From Actinomadura macrotermitis (lineage in GTDB: Bacteria; Actinomycetota; Actinomycetes; Streptosporangiales; Streptosporangiaceae), in NCBI RefSeq assembly GCF_009604375.1, contig NZ_WEGH01000003.1, positions 62,001 to 126,000 on the forward strand: 64,000 nt of DNA. The letters are read 5' to 3'. Within the stretch, counting starts at the first letter, position 1. Each line of letters opens with the position of its first letter. The notes beneath the pieces were generated by a model. The model ran no database searches. It saw only the letters and a program-made list of their open reading frames with translations, and was not told where the DNA came from. Shown piece after piece: positions 8,586 to 15,763 of this stretch. Made by a program: the position numbers and the translations under genes.

Positions 8586-8972
8586 ATGACGCAGATCAAG
8601 ATCTACGGACGTCGCGACGCGTGGGCCGGCCGGCAGCGCGAGGTCTCCGACCTCCTGCAGCACTCCCTGCACGAGACCTGGAAGCTCCCCGCCGACAAGC
8701 GCTTCCACCGCTTCCTGCTGCTGGAGGCCGAGGACTGGATCTGCCCGCAGCGCGGCGACCGCTACCTGATCGTGGAGATCCTCTGCTTCACCGGCCGCAG
8801 CGACGACGCCAAGCGCGCGCTGGTCCGCGACCTGTACGCGCGGCTGCTGCCGGCGCTGGAGCTGGCCGCGGACGACCTGGAGATCACGATCGTGGAGATG
8901 CCGAAGCCCAACTGGGGCATCCGCGGCGTCCCGGCGGAGGAACTGGCGCTGACCTATCCCGTCGTGCTCTGA
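8586..8972 (+). CDS. Tautomerase_2 family protein
   Basis: A 128-residue protein of the tautomerase superfamily, long (Tautomerase_2) type. The signature is the second half RFHRFLLLEAEDW...DRYLIVEI, the GRSDDAKRALVRDLY helix and the C-terminal NWGIRG. The catalytic N-terminal Pro of 4-oxalocrotonate tautomerases is not present: the sequence begins MTQIKIYG. Activity may therefore differ from classical tautomerases. It starts 11 bases after marR and probably shares its transcript. The substrate is unknown. Confidence 0.82.
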   Translation: MTQIKIYGRRDAWAGRQREVSDLLQHSLHETWKLPADKRFHRFLLLEAEDWICPQRGDRYLIVEILCFTGRSDDAKRALVRDLYARLLPALELAADDLEITIVEMPKPNWGIRGVPAEELALTYPVVL

Positions 8973-8995
8973 TCGACCAGGGAAGGGGGCCGCCG

Positions 8996-9667
8996 ATGCC
9001 GATCGACGCGGTACTGTTCGACCTGGACGACACCCTGCTCGACCACGGCGGCGCCGCCGCGGCGGCGATCACCGGCGCCTTCCCCGGCGGCCCGGCCTGG
9101 CTCGCCGCGCGCTGGACCGAGCTGGTCGACGAAAGCGTGGACCGCTACCTGTCGGGCGAGCTCACCTGGCCTGACCAGCGCCGGTACCGGATCACCCGGC
9201 TGGCCCGCGAGCTCGGCCTCGGCGAGTGGGACGCCGCCCGCGCCGACGCCTGGTTCGCCGCCGAGTACGTCCCGCGCTACGAGGCGGCCTGGCGCGCCTT
9301 CCCCGACGTCGAGCCGGCGCTCGCCGCGCTGGCCGGGCGCCGGCTCGGCGTGATCACCAACGGGTACGAGCCGCAGCAGCGCGGCAAGCTGCGCCGGCTC
9401 GGGCTCGCCGGCGCGTTGCCGTACCTGCTGGCCTCCAGCACCGCCGGCGCCGCCAAGCCCGCTCCGGAGATCTTCCGCACCGCCTGCGCGGAACTCGGCC
9501 TGCCCCCTGAGCGGGTCGCCTACGTCGGCGACCGGCTCGCGACCGACGCGGTCGGCGCCACCGAGGCGGGCCTGTACGGCGTCTGGCTCGACCGGCCCGG
9601 CAGCGGCGGCGCGGCGGACGTCCCCCGGATCACCTCGCTGGCCGAGCTGCCGGACCTACTCGGCTAG
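8996..9667 (+). CDS. HAD family hydrolase
   Basis: A 223-residue haloacid-dehalogenase-superfamily phosphatase. Motif I is FDLDDT (about residues 8-13), motif II is GVITNGY (Thr about 118), the motif III Lys is in AAKPAPEIF, and motif IV is VGDRLATDAVGA. A helical cap lies between motifs I and II. It resembles YjjG-like nucleotidases and phosphoglycolate-phosphatase-type enzymes; the substrate cannot be told. The ATG at 8996 has a GGGAAGGGGG ribosome binding site. Its last 12 bases overlap the convergent yceI gene. Confidence 0.88.
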   Translation: MPIDAVLFDLDDTLLDHGGAAAAAITGAFPGGPAWLAARWTELVDESVDRYLSGELTWPDQRRYRITRLARELGLGEWDAARADAWFAAEYVPRYEAAWRAFPDVEPALAALAGRRLGVITNGYEPQQRGKLRRLGLAGALPYLLASSTAGAAKPAPEIFRTACAELGLPPERVAYVGDRLATDAVGATEAGLYGVWLDRPGSGGAADVPRITSLAELPDLLG

Positions 9668-10228
9668 GGCCGCCTCGATCTCCAGAACGATCTGCACCTT
9701 CTGCCCGAGGAACAGGCCGCCGCTGCCGGGGATGGTGGTGCCGTCGCCGACGCCGAACTCCAGCCGGTCGATCTCGCCGGTCGCGGTGAACCCGGCCCGC
9801 GCGCCGCCGCCGTCGGCGCGGAAGGGGTCGGGGCCGAAGCCGCCGGGCTCCAGCTTCAGCTCGACCGGCCGGGTCCGGCCGCGCAGGGTCAGCTCGCCCT
9901 CCAGGACGAAGTCGCCGCCGTCGGGACGCAGCGCGGTGGAGCGGTAGGTCATCGTGGGGAAGTGCTCGACGTCGAGGAAGTCGCCGGTCCGGACGTGCTC
10001 GTCGCGCTGGGTGTTGCCGGTGTCGATCGAGGCCAGGTCGATCTCGGCGGTCACGCTGGACTCCAGCGCCGTGGCGCCGGTGACGATCGTCCCGCGCACC
10101 TCGCCGAACCGGCCGCGCACCTTGCTGATCGCCAGGTGGCGGATGGTGAACCCGACGGTGGAGTGGGCCGGGTCGATGGTCCAGGTGCCGGCGACGTAGC
10201 CGGGGATCTCGACAAGTTCGGCGGTCAT
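9656..10228 (-). CDS. YceI family protein
   Basis: A 190-residue YceI-type lipocalin-like β-barrel, a family thought to bind isoprenoids or other amphiphilic molecules. The hallmark N-terminus GTWTIDPAHSTVGFTIRHLA (about residues 14-33) and the DFLDVEHFPTMTYRS motif are present. There is no signal peptide, as is usual in actinomycete members. The ATG at 10228 follows AGGAGA. It is divergent from an hxlR-type regulator 122 bases away, a frequent pairing that suggests regulation by it. Confidence 0.9.
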   Translation of the reverse strand: MTAELVEIPGYVAGTWTIDPAHSTVGFTIRHLAISKVRGRFGEVRGTIVTGATALESSVTAEIDLASIDTGNTQRDEHVRTGDFLDVEHFPTMTYRSTALRPDGGDFVLEGELTLRGRTRPVELKLEPGGFGPDPFRADGGGARAGFTATGEIDRLEFGVGDGTTIPGSGGLFLGQKVQIVLEIEAALAE

Positions 10229-10350
10229 CGTGTCTCCTAGTGGTTATGCGGAGTAAGCAGGTTCTCTTTCGGAACCGCTTTCATCCTGCGAGACCCGCCC
10301 GCCGGGCACAAGAAGGCACTATTTTCTGCGTTGGTCACCTGGAGATAACC
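10229..10350. promoter_or_regulatory. Divergent promoter region yceI/hxlR with inverted repeat
   Basis: The 122-base gap between the divergent yceI and hxlR genes contains GGTTC-N7-GAACC (10260-10264 and 10272-10276), a candidate operator for the adjacent HxlR protein. No confident -35/-10 pair is visible. Confidence 0.35.
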
Positions 10351-10731
10351 ATGCCGGACACACCCCGCGCCCTGGCCAAGGAACCGGGCGCCTGCCGCGC
10401 CCGCGAGATCCTGGACCGCGTCGGCGACAAGTGGTCGCTGCAGGTCATCGCCCGCCTCGGCGAGCGCCCGTACCGCTTCTCCGAGCTGCGCCGCGGCATC
10501 GAGGGCATCAGCCAGCGGATGCTCACGGTCACCCTGCGCGGCCTGGAGCGCGACGGCATCGTCTCGCGCACCGTCACGCCGGTGACGCCGCCGCGCGTCG
10601 ACTACGCCCTCACCCCGCTCGGCCTCACCCTGCTCACCGCCGTCAACTCCCTGGTCTCCTGGGCGGAGGTGCACCTGGACGAGATCGACGCCTCGCGCGC
10701 CGACTTCGACCGGCGCACCGCCGCCCTCTAG
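10351..10731 (+). CDS. HxlR family transcriptional regulator
   Basis: A 126-residue winged-helix regulator of the HxlR type. The family signature is complete: CRAREILDRVGDKWSLQVI, RFSELRRGIEGISQRMLT and the wing segment ending in VDYALTPLG. The frame is open further upstream, but the ATG at 10351 has GGAG 6 bases before it and gives the normal family length. It is divergent from yceI and its stop codon overlaps that of the convergent alcohol dehydrogenase by 4 bases. HxlR proteins often sense redox or electrophile stress; that role here is inferred only. Confidence 0.92.
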   Translation: MPDTPRALAKEPGACRAREILDRVGDKWSLQVIARLGERPYRFSELRRGIEGISQRMLTVTLRGLERDGIVSRTVTPVTPPRVDYALTPLGLTLLTAVNSLVSWAEVHLDEIDASRADFDRRTAAL

Positions 10732-11768
10732 CCGCCCGGCAGGATGACCGCGCGGCCGTTCACCCGGCCGGCGTGCAGCCGCTCGTAGGCCTTCGGCGCC
10801 TCGTCGATGCCGTAGGTCTCCACATGCACGCCCACCTCGCCCGCGCGGGCGAGGTCCAGCACCTCGATCAGCTCGCTCCGGCTGCCCCAGTAGGGGGCGC
10901 GGACGGCCGCGTCGTAGGCGAGCATGCCGAACCCGACCTGCGCGGCGCCGCCGCCGAGGCCGACGATCGCCACGTCCGCCTCCAGCCCCGCGACGGCCGT
11001 CGCGATCGCGACGGTGGGCGGCGCGCCGACGAAGTCGAACACCGCCTGGGCGCCGAGGCCGGCGGTCAGCTTGCGCACCCCGATGACGGCCTGCTCGTCC
11101 GACATGACGGTCTCGTGCGCGCCGACCGCGCGGGCCAGCTCCAGCTTCTCCGGCGACACGTCCAGCGCGATCACCCGGGCCGGGCTGAGCGCGCACAGCA
11201 GCTGGATCGCGATGTGGCCGAGGCCGCCGGCGCCGATCACCACGGCGCTGCTGCCGGGCAGCAGGCCCGGCAGCGCCCTCTTGATCGCGTGGTAGGGCGT
11301 CAGGCCGGCGTCGGTGAGCGCGACGTTGGCGACCGGGTCCAGGTCACCGAGCGGCACCAGGTGGCGGGGGTCGTCCACGAGCATGTACTCGGCCATCGCG
11401 CCGGGCGCGCCGAGGCCGGGCGGGCGGATGCCGAGCGCGGCGGCGCGAGTGCAGTAGTTCTCCTTGCCCTGCGCGCACATCGCGCAGAGGCCGCACCCCC
11501 ACGGCCCGTACACCACGACGGGCTCGCCGACGCGCAGGCCCGTGACGCCGGCGCCGAGCGCGGCGACGGTGCCGGCGCCCTCGTGCCCGAGCGTCAGCGG
11601 CAGCTCGAAGCCGAGTGCGCCCGGGGGCGTCTCCATCACCGCGATGTCGGAGTGGCAGACCCCGGCGGCGGTCACCTTCAGCAGCACCTGCCCCGGCCCC
11701 GCCTCGGGTTCGGGCACGTCCACGACCTCCGGAACCGCACCGAACTCGCGATACTGAACAGCCTTCAT
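10728..11768 (-). CDS. NAD(P)-dependent zinc alcohol dehydrogenase
   Basis: A 346-residue medium-chain dehydrogenase. The catalytic zinc residues are Cys38 and the GHEGAG histidine (about 62). The structural zinc site is CGLCAMCAQGKENYC (about 91-105). The Rossmann motif is GAGGLGHIAIQ (about 178). It probably oxidises or reduces alcohols and aldehydes; the closest functional types are aryl- or general alcohol dehydrogenases (AdhP-like). Start ATG 11768 follows a G-rich GGGGGGAAAG. Single gene, upstream region shared with the tRNA-Pro promoter. Confidence 0.92.
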   Translation of the reverse strand: MKAVQYREFGAVPEVVDVPEPEAGPGQVLLKVTAAGVCHSDIAVMETPPGALGFELPLTLGHEGAGTVAALGAGVTGLRVGEPVVVYGPWGCGLCAMCAQGKENYCTRAAALGIRPPGLGAPGAMAEYMLVDDPRHLVPLGDLDPVANVALTDAGLTPYHAIKRALPGLLPGSSAVVIGAGGLGHIAIQLLCALSPARVIALDVSPEKLELARAVGAHETVMSDEQAVIGVRKLTAGLGAQAVFDFVGAPPTVAIATAVAGLEADVAIVGLGGGAAQVGFGMLAYDAAVRAPYWGSRSELIEVLDLARAGEVGVHVETYGIDEAPKAYERLHAGRVNGRAVILPGG

Positions 11769-11884
11769 CTTTCCCCCCGCCAGAGTGCTCCCCCTTCACG
11801 CCTACCCACCCCACGTCCCGGCGAGACGCCGGAACCCGTGGTCGCCGCACAGATCATCCCGAGCGGCTAGACTGGCGCGCGCTG

Positions 11885-11959
11885 CGGGCTGTAGCGCAGT
11901 TTGGCTAGCGCACCGCCTTTGGGTGGCGGGGGTCGCCGGTTCGAATCCGGCCAGCCCGA
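11885..11959 (+). tRNA. tRNA-Pro (UGG)
   Basis: A 75-base cloverleaf. The acceptor arms CGGGCTG/CAGCCCG pair, the anticodon stem is CCGCC/GGCGG with loop TTTGGGT (anticodon TGG), and the T loop is GGTTCGAATCC. CCA is not encoded. Confidence 0.96.
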
Positions 11960-11967
11960 CGCAGGGC

Positions 11968-12000
11968 CGGGGCCCCGGGACCGCACGTCCCGGGGCCCCG
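11968..12000 (+). terminator. Terminator after tRNA-Pro
   Basis: CGGGGCCCCGGGAC and GTCCCGGGGCCCCG form a perfect 14-bp stem with a 5-base loop, 8 bases past tRNA-Pro. Confidence 0.8.
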
Positions 12001-12103
12001 CGCACAGCGGGCCGGAACAAACCGGAACGCGAGCGCGCACGAAACCCTGTACGCTACGGCTTGGTGATCGACGAGCCGGCTCCACCGGCCGTCCAGGTCC
12101 CTC

Positions 12104-12177
12104 GCGGGTGTAGCTCAATGGTAGAGCCCCAGTCTTCCAAACTGGCTACGCGGGTTCGATTCCCGTCACCCGCTCCA
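12104..12177 (+). tRNA. tRNA-Gly (UCC), integration site
   Basis: The cloverleaf has acceptor arms GCGGGTG/CACCCGC, anticodon stem CCAGT/ACTGG with loop CTTCCAA (anticodon TCC), T arm CGGGTTCGATTCCCG and an encoded CCA at 12175-12177. Its 3' part from the anticodon loop onward is duplicated at 27918-27963, so this gene is the attB target of the element to its right. The gene is kept intact because the element supplies an identical 3' end. Confidence 0.96.
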
Positions 12178-12179
12178 CA
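12134..12179 (+). repeat. attL core (46-bp direct repeat)
   Basis: Identical over 46 bases to 27918-27963. It covers tRNA-Gly from the anticodon loop through the CCA plus two bases. Flanking bases differ (T versus C before, G versus T after), which defines the limits. Confidence 0.93.
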
Positions 12180-12233
12180 GTTTCCGCAGGTCAGAGCCCT
12201 GATCACCGTGAAGATGATCAGAGCTCAAGATCA

Positions 12234-12252
12234 TTTGTCACTCGTTTGTCAC
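12234..12252 (+). repeat. Left arm-type integrase site
   Basis: TTTGTCAC-TCG-TTTGTCAC, two copies of an 8-mer spaced by 3 bases. The identical 19 bases recur at 27776-27794 inside the right end, in the same orientation. Paired arm repeats flanking the core are typical of tyrosine integrases. Confidence 0.7.
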
Positions 12253-12346
12253 CCGAACCTGACGCGATCAGCGGGCATCCCGGTTCATCTTCCGACCCCG
12301 ACGATCACAGGCCGACAGCATGCGGTGAACCAGTCGTGCGGAGGCG

Positions 12347-12382
12347 AGAGCCGGGCTCCCGCTGATGCGGGAGCCCGGCTCT
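12347..12382 (-). terminator. Terminator after xis
   Basis: AGAGCCGGGCTCCCGC and its exact complement form a 16-bp stem with loop TGAT, 19 bases beyond the xis stop. In the excised circle it would lie between xis and attP. Confidence 0.75.
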
Positions 12383-12401
12383 TCCGGCTTGGGCCGGCGC
12401 G

Positions 12402-12614
12402 CTACGCGGCGGGCGCCTCGACACCGAGCAGGCGGCGGAGGTCAGCGGTGACGACACGGTAGCTCGTCCCGACGCGGATCACCTTGCAGGGGAAGTCACC
12501 CGACCGCGCCAGCTCGTAGGCGCGTGTGCGGCCGAGCCCGATCGCTCGCGCGGCGATCTCGATGCTGGTCGTGGTCGGCAGGGCGAGGAGTTCTTCCTGG
12601 CTCATCAGGTTCAC
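12402..12614 (-). CDS. xis: Excisionase / helix-turn-helix DNA-binding protein
   Basis: A 70-residue excisionase-type (MerR-like winged-helix) protein. The HTH is TSIEIAARAIGLGRTRAYELA (split as TSIEIAARAI and GLGRTRAYELA; about residues 16-36), followed by the wing FPCKVIRVGTSYRVVTADL. Xis proteins bend the attachment site and direct the integrase to excise. The GTG at 12614 overlaps the stop of a small upstream frame (GTGA); an ATG three codons in (MSQEE) is the alternative start. It lies just inside attL and reads toward it, while int sits just inside attR, so in the circle xis, attP and int are collinear. A shortened homologue lies right of attR. Confidence 0.85.
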   Translation of the reverse strand: MNLMSQEELLALPTTTSIEIAARAIGLGRTRAYELARSGDFPCKVIRVGTSYRVVTADLRRLLGVEAPAA

Positions 12615-12742
12615 TGGCCGCCCGCCTTCGCGGCGTGCCGAACGCTGGCGGCGGCCAGCGCGGAGCTTCCCTGCCCTTTCGAAGAGGGCAGGCCGAAGAT
12701 GTCATGGATCAAGCCACCGAGGGCGTTGTGCTCGTGGTTCAC
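12611..12742 (-). CDS. Small protein upstream of xis (43 residues)
   Basis: A short frame starting GTG at 12742, with AAGGAG 7 bases upstream, and ending in TGA that overlaps the xis GTG start by 4 bases, an arrangement that suggests translational coupling. The product begins VNHEHNALGGLIHDIFGLP and ends AAKAGGQ. It matches no family I know. A competing 33-residue frame (ATG 12803, stop 12702, ribosome binding site GGAAGG) overlaps it in another register, so only one may be real. Function unknown; position suggests a leader or an excision-related accessory. Confidence 0.45.
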   Translation of the reverse strand: MNHEHNALGGLIHDIFGLPSSKGQGSSALAAASVRHAAKAGGQ

Positions 12743-12927
12743 CGGCGTACTCCTTGTGGCGCGTCGAACTCGCACCATGGTCGAGAGAGATCGATCGAAC
12801 CATGCGGCTTCCTTCCTGTGAGCAGAGCATCAGGACAGCTGAAGCCCTTTGACGATGTCTACGCTCCGTAACTCTCCATTCACGATGATCGTTACCCCTG
12901 CGTGTTTCGCCTCGCACGGCTCGCGCG

Positions 12928-14430
12928 TCATCGCCTACTGGGGCTATGTCGGTCCGGAACTGCGCCACGCTGTGGACGTGAAGCCGACTCCCCGGCCGAG
13001 GGCGTGCCACCGAACGGCATGGGAAAGTCCCTGGCGGCGAGCTGCACCGCCGCTTTCGGCCCTGCCACGTGCCTGAGCGTCGGTTGCATGCTCTTACTGA
13101 TGTCCTCCAGCTCATCGGCGGCACGCGAGGCCGCCGCGGCTTGAGCCGTCCGCTGTTGCGCCAGCCGGAAGAACGCCACCGCCCCGACCAGCACAGCCAG
13201 CGCGCCGATGAGCATCAGCAGCTCGACGGTCCAATCCGGCCGCCTGCGCCCGCTAGTCGCGGCCCGCATCAAACAGGCCGCCATGCCCCGCGCGGCAGCG
13301 CGCAGCTCCTCGCCCGTCCGAGTTCGGGGCACGCGCCATCCGTACGGCTCGCGAGCTGCGCGGTCGTACGAGTCCGCCGCTGCGGCCAGTCGTCGATCAC
13401 CCGTGAACGCCGCGACCACATGCAAGGCGTCTGAGGCCGCCGAGGCGATGTCGGCCTGCGCAAGCGGATCGTCGCTCGCCCGCATTCTCCAGGCGGCGCC
13501 CGCGACCACGTTCGCCGCGTCCCGGTACATGGCGGCCCGCTCGGCGTGGTTCATCTCGCGGCCCAGCGTCCGTCTGATACCGGACGGGCCGGCCCAGCGG
13601 CGGCGCAGCTTGGGAAGCGTCAGGTCCGGAGCGAGCTTTCCACCCGAGAAGTAGACCGTCCTGCCCACAGCACTTCGGTAGTCGGGCGATGCGACCGCGT
13701 AGCCGGTGACCTGTTCAGGCTCACGTGCGCTGTACCTCAGCCGGACCAGCAGCCCGCCCTCGCGCAGGCCCGTGAAGAACATCTCTTCATCCGCCGCCCC
13801 GGCTGCCACCGCTGCGACTCGGCGGCGCAGCTCACCGCGCGGTGGCTCCCGCAGTCCTTCACGTTGCGCCCGCTCGGTCTCTGCCCGGGTCGGACGGGGC
13901 GCGGCGGTCCGGTCCGCAGGCGCGGTCCGCGACAAGCCGTACCGAACCTCAACGGCCTGGCACGCGGCCCGCACTTTGAAGTAGTCCTTGCGGATGTCGG
14001 CTCTGCGGCCGTCCTGCCGAGCGAGCGTCGCCACCACATGGATGTGGTCGTCCGCATGGCGGACCGCGATCCACCGGCAGGCATCGGGGTCTCCGCGAGG
14101 CGCGATCCCGGTCCGGTGCATCACCTCTTCGGCGATGTCGGCCCACTCCTCGTCTGTCAGGAAGCGGTCGTCCGGGGCGCTCCGCAGCGAGCAATGCCAG
14201 ACAGGACTGGCCGGCGGCGTATGGCGCATCGTCTCCACCGGGGACCGAAGGGCATCTACGACCGACCGGAGGTCCCGTCGTCCGTTCGGTGCGATGTCCG
14301 GCTCCAACGCCATCGGGTGCCGGTATCCCGCGACGAGATGCGGATCGACGTGCTCGTTCCTCCTGCCCGGACCGTACAGATAGTGGATCAGGTTGCGGAC
14401 GTCGGCACCCTTGGTCACCTTGCCGATCAA
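12928..14430 (-). CDS. mobA: Relaxase / mobilization nuclease (MOBP-like)
   Basis: A 500-residue relaxase expected to nick oriT and pilot the strand during transfer. The N-terminal domain holds a candidate catalytic Tyr (LIHYLYGPGR, about residues 15-24) and the metal-binding histidine cluster RHADDHIHVV (about 150-159). The middle is Arg/Ala-rich. A hydrophobic segment near residue 420 (LLMLIGALAVLVGAVAFF) is a likely membrane anchor, seen in some actinomycete relaxases. The TTG start at 14430 overlaps the mobC stop (TTGA), so the two genes are coupled. A function in conjugal mobilization is family-based; no translocation genes are present nearby. Confidence 0.85.
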   Translation of the reverse strand: MIGKVTKGADVRNLIHYLYGPGRRNEHVDPHLVAGYRHPMALEPDIAPNGRRDLRSVVDALRSPVETMRHTPPASPVWHCSLRSAPDDRFLTDEEWADIAEEVMHRTGIAPRGDPDACRWIAVRHADDHIHVVATLARQDGRRADIRKDYFKVRAACQAVEVRYGLSRTAPADRTAAPRPTRAETERAQREGLREPPRGELRRRVAAVAAGAADEEMFFTGLREGGLLVRLRYSAREPEQVTGYAVASPDYRSAVGRTVYFSGGKLAPDLTLPKLRRRWAGPSGIRRTLGREMNHAERAAMYRDAANVVAGAAWRMRASDDPLAQADIASAASDALHVVAAFTGDRRLAAAADSYDRAAREPYGWRVPRTRTGEELRAAARGMAACLMRAATSGRRRPDWTVELLMLIGALAVLVGAVAFFRLAQQRTAQAAAASRAADELEDISKSMQPTLRHVAGPKAAVQLAARDFPMPFGGTPSAGESASRPQRGAVPDRHSPSRR

Positions 14431-14846
14431 GGCAGCCGCCGGCCCAGCCTGATGATGACCGCTTCGGCCTCGCGCACCACTCGGAAGCAGTACTCCGCCA
14501 GCCAGGCCAGCGCCTCGGGCGTCGTACCGTGCGTGTTGGCGAAACGCGCGAGCTGGTTGAGGTTGACGCCGACGGCGTTCACCTGACGGCTGGCGTTCCG
14601 CAGCTCCTTGTGCAGCTCGAAGAGCGCGCCGTCGATCGGCTTCTGATCGCGGATCGCCGCCCGGACGGTCCTCACGATAAAAGCACTGTACGCCATTCCC
14701 GCCTGCGTGGCGGCCGCCCTGATCTCGCCGTGCTCTTCGTTGCTGACGCGGATGCGCATTTCCCGCGTCCGCTTCCGCCCGTCGCGCAGCTTCGCCCGCC
14801 GCTCCAGCCCTTGTGACCTGGACTGATGATCGTCATCGTGTGCCAT
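14427..14846 (-). CDS. mobC: MobC-like relaxosome accessory protein
   Basis: A 139-residue protein with an N-terminal basic ribbon-helix-helix-like region (RTREMRIRVSNEEHGEIRAAA, split as RTREMRIRVS and NEEHGEIRAAA) and the C-terminal MobC signature LHKELRNASRQVNAVGVNLNQLAR. MobC proteins bind near oriT and help the relaxase melt the nick region. The ATG at 14846 has GGGAGG upstream but only 3 bases away. The frame is open to 15074, but that extension would cross the oriT-like repeats. It precedes the relaxase with overlapping stop and start. Confidence 0.88.
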   Translation of the reverse strand: MAHDDDHQSRSQGLERRAKLRDGRKRTREMRIRVSNEEHGEIRAAATQAGMAYSAFIVRTVRAAIRDQKPIDGALFELHKELRNASRQVNAVGVNLNQLARFANTHGTTPEALAWLAEYCFRVVREAEAVIIRLGRRLP

Positions 14847-14864
14847 GGACCTCCCACCCGTCAA

Positions 14865-14950
14865 GCAAGACCGCGCTCGGTCTTGTCCAACCAATGGATA
14901 ACCGAACACGGAGTTATCCACAATAGGTGGCACCCCACCGACTATCTTGC
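14865..14950. other. Candidate origin of transfer (oriT)
   Basis: The non-coding stretch upstream of mobC has a perfect hairpin CAAGACCG-cgct-CGGTCTTG (14866-14885). A second inverted repeat, GGTGG/CCACC (14926-14930 and 14935-14939), is followed 2 bases later by CTATCTTGC (14942-14950). That resembles the YATCCTG/C-type nick region of MOBP relaxases. Its position next to mobC and relaxase genes is the usual place for oriT. The exact nick is inferred. Confidence 0.5.
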
Positions 14951-15080
14951 AGCCTTTCACCAGGCACACAAATGCCGCAATCGAAGATGTCAGTAAATGC
15001 GCTCGGCCACTCGGCACCGTCATCAAGTGCCAATAGGTGCCAGGACGTGCGGCAAAGGTAAAATCTGGCCGCAAGCAGGC

Positions 15081-15626
15081 TTAGCCGAGGCTCAGCCGAA
15101 CCGCCGAGAGCTTCTGATGGAGCTCCGCCCAGGGGAAGGTCCCCTTCCCGGCCTCACCAGAGTCAGGAGCAGGCAGCCAGGAGACATCCAGCAAGACGTC
15201 CACGCCCCACGCTCGCAACTCGGCAACGCTCCTCGCGAAGACCGGGTGACGCGCCAAAGCCACGTTGGGCCACGGCACAGCCACAATCGGCAGTTCAAGC
15301 CCGATCGCCTCGTTGAGCAGCCCGAGGGCCAGCGTGTCGCTCGTGCCGTGCGCCCACTTGTTGATCGTGTTGAACGTCGCGGGAACGACCGCGAAGGCAT
15401 CGGCCGACGGCAGCACATCAGGCTCTTCGGGTCGCTTGTAGTCCGACCGCACCGGGTATCCGGTGATCGCAGCCAGCTTCTCGGCATCAACGAACTTCGT
15501 CCCGGACGGTGTGGCAATGACGCACACAATCCAGCCTTCGCTCTGCAACCGCCGAACGAAGTCCGGAAGGTCAGCGCCCGGACGCCCACCGCACGCGATC
15601 ACATACAGCACCGGCCCGTCGGACAC
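15081..15626 (-). CDS. Flavoprotein (phosphopantothenoylcysteine decarboxylase-like)
   Basis: A 181-residue single-domain protein of the HFCD flavoprotein family (FMN-binding Cys decarboxylases such as Dfp, EpiD, MrsD). Recognisable parts are the N-terminal β-strand LYVIACGGRPG, the TPSGTKFVD loop, the PATFNTINKWAHGTSDTLALG segment (split as PATFNTINKWA and HGTSDTLALG) corresponding to the FMN/substrate-binding PASANT region, and VPWPNVALARHP. The GTG at 15626 has GGGAGG 5 bases upstream; the longer frame to 15875 overlaps the divergent regulator. The substrate is unknown. Similar free-standing flavoproteins occur in actinomycete genomes beside XRE regulators, as here. Confidence 0.82.
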   Translation of the reverse strand: MSDGPVLYVIACGGRPGADLPDFVRRLQSEGWIVCVIATPSGTKFVDAEKLAAITGYPVRSDYKRPEEPDVLPSADAFAVVPATFNTINKWAHGTSDTLALGLLNEAIGLELPIVAVPWPNVALARHPVFARSVAELRAWGVDVLLDVSWLPAPDSGEAGKGTFPWAELHQKLSAVRLSLG

Positions 15627-15763
15627 GAGGCCCTCCCTCGCTCGCCACTCCGGCACCACCCTGCCACGAACCTGCGCCCACCCGCTCCAAAAGACCACCC
15701 AGACCACCGCATCCGGATAACAATGAGTGAGACAGCGGATACGCAGAAGCGAAAGCCAGGCAG

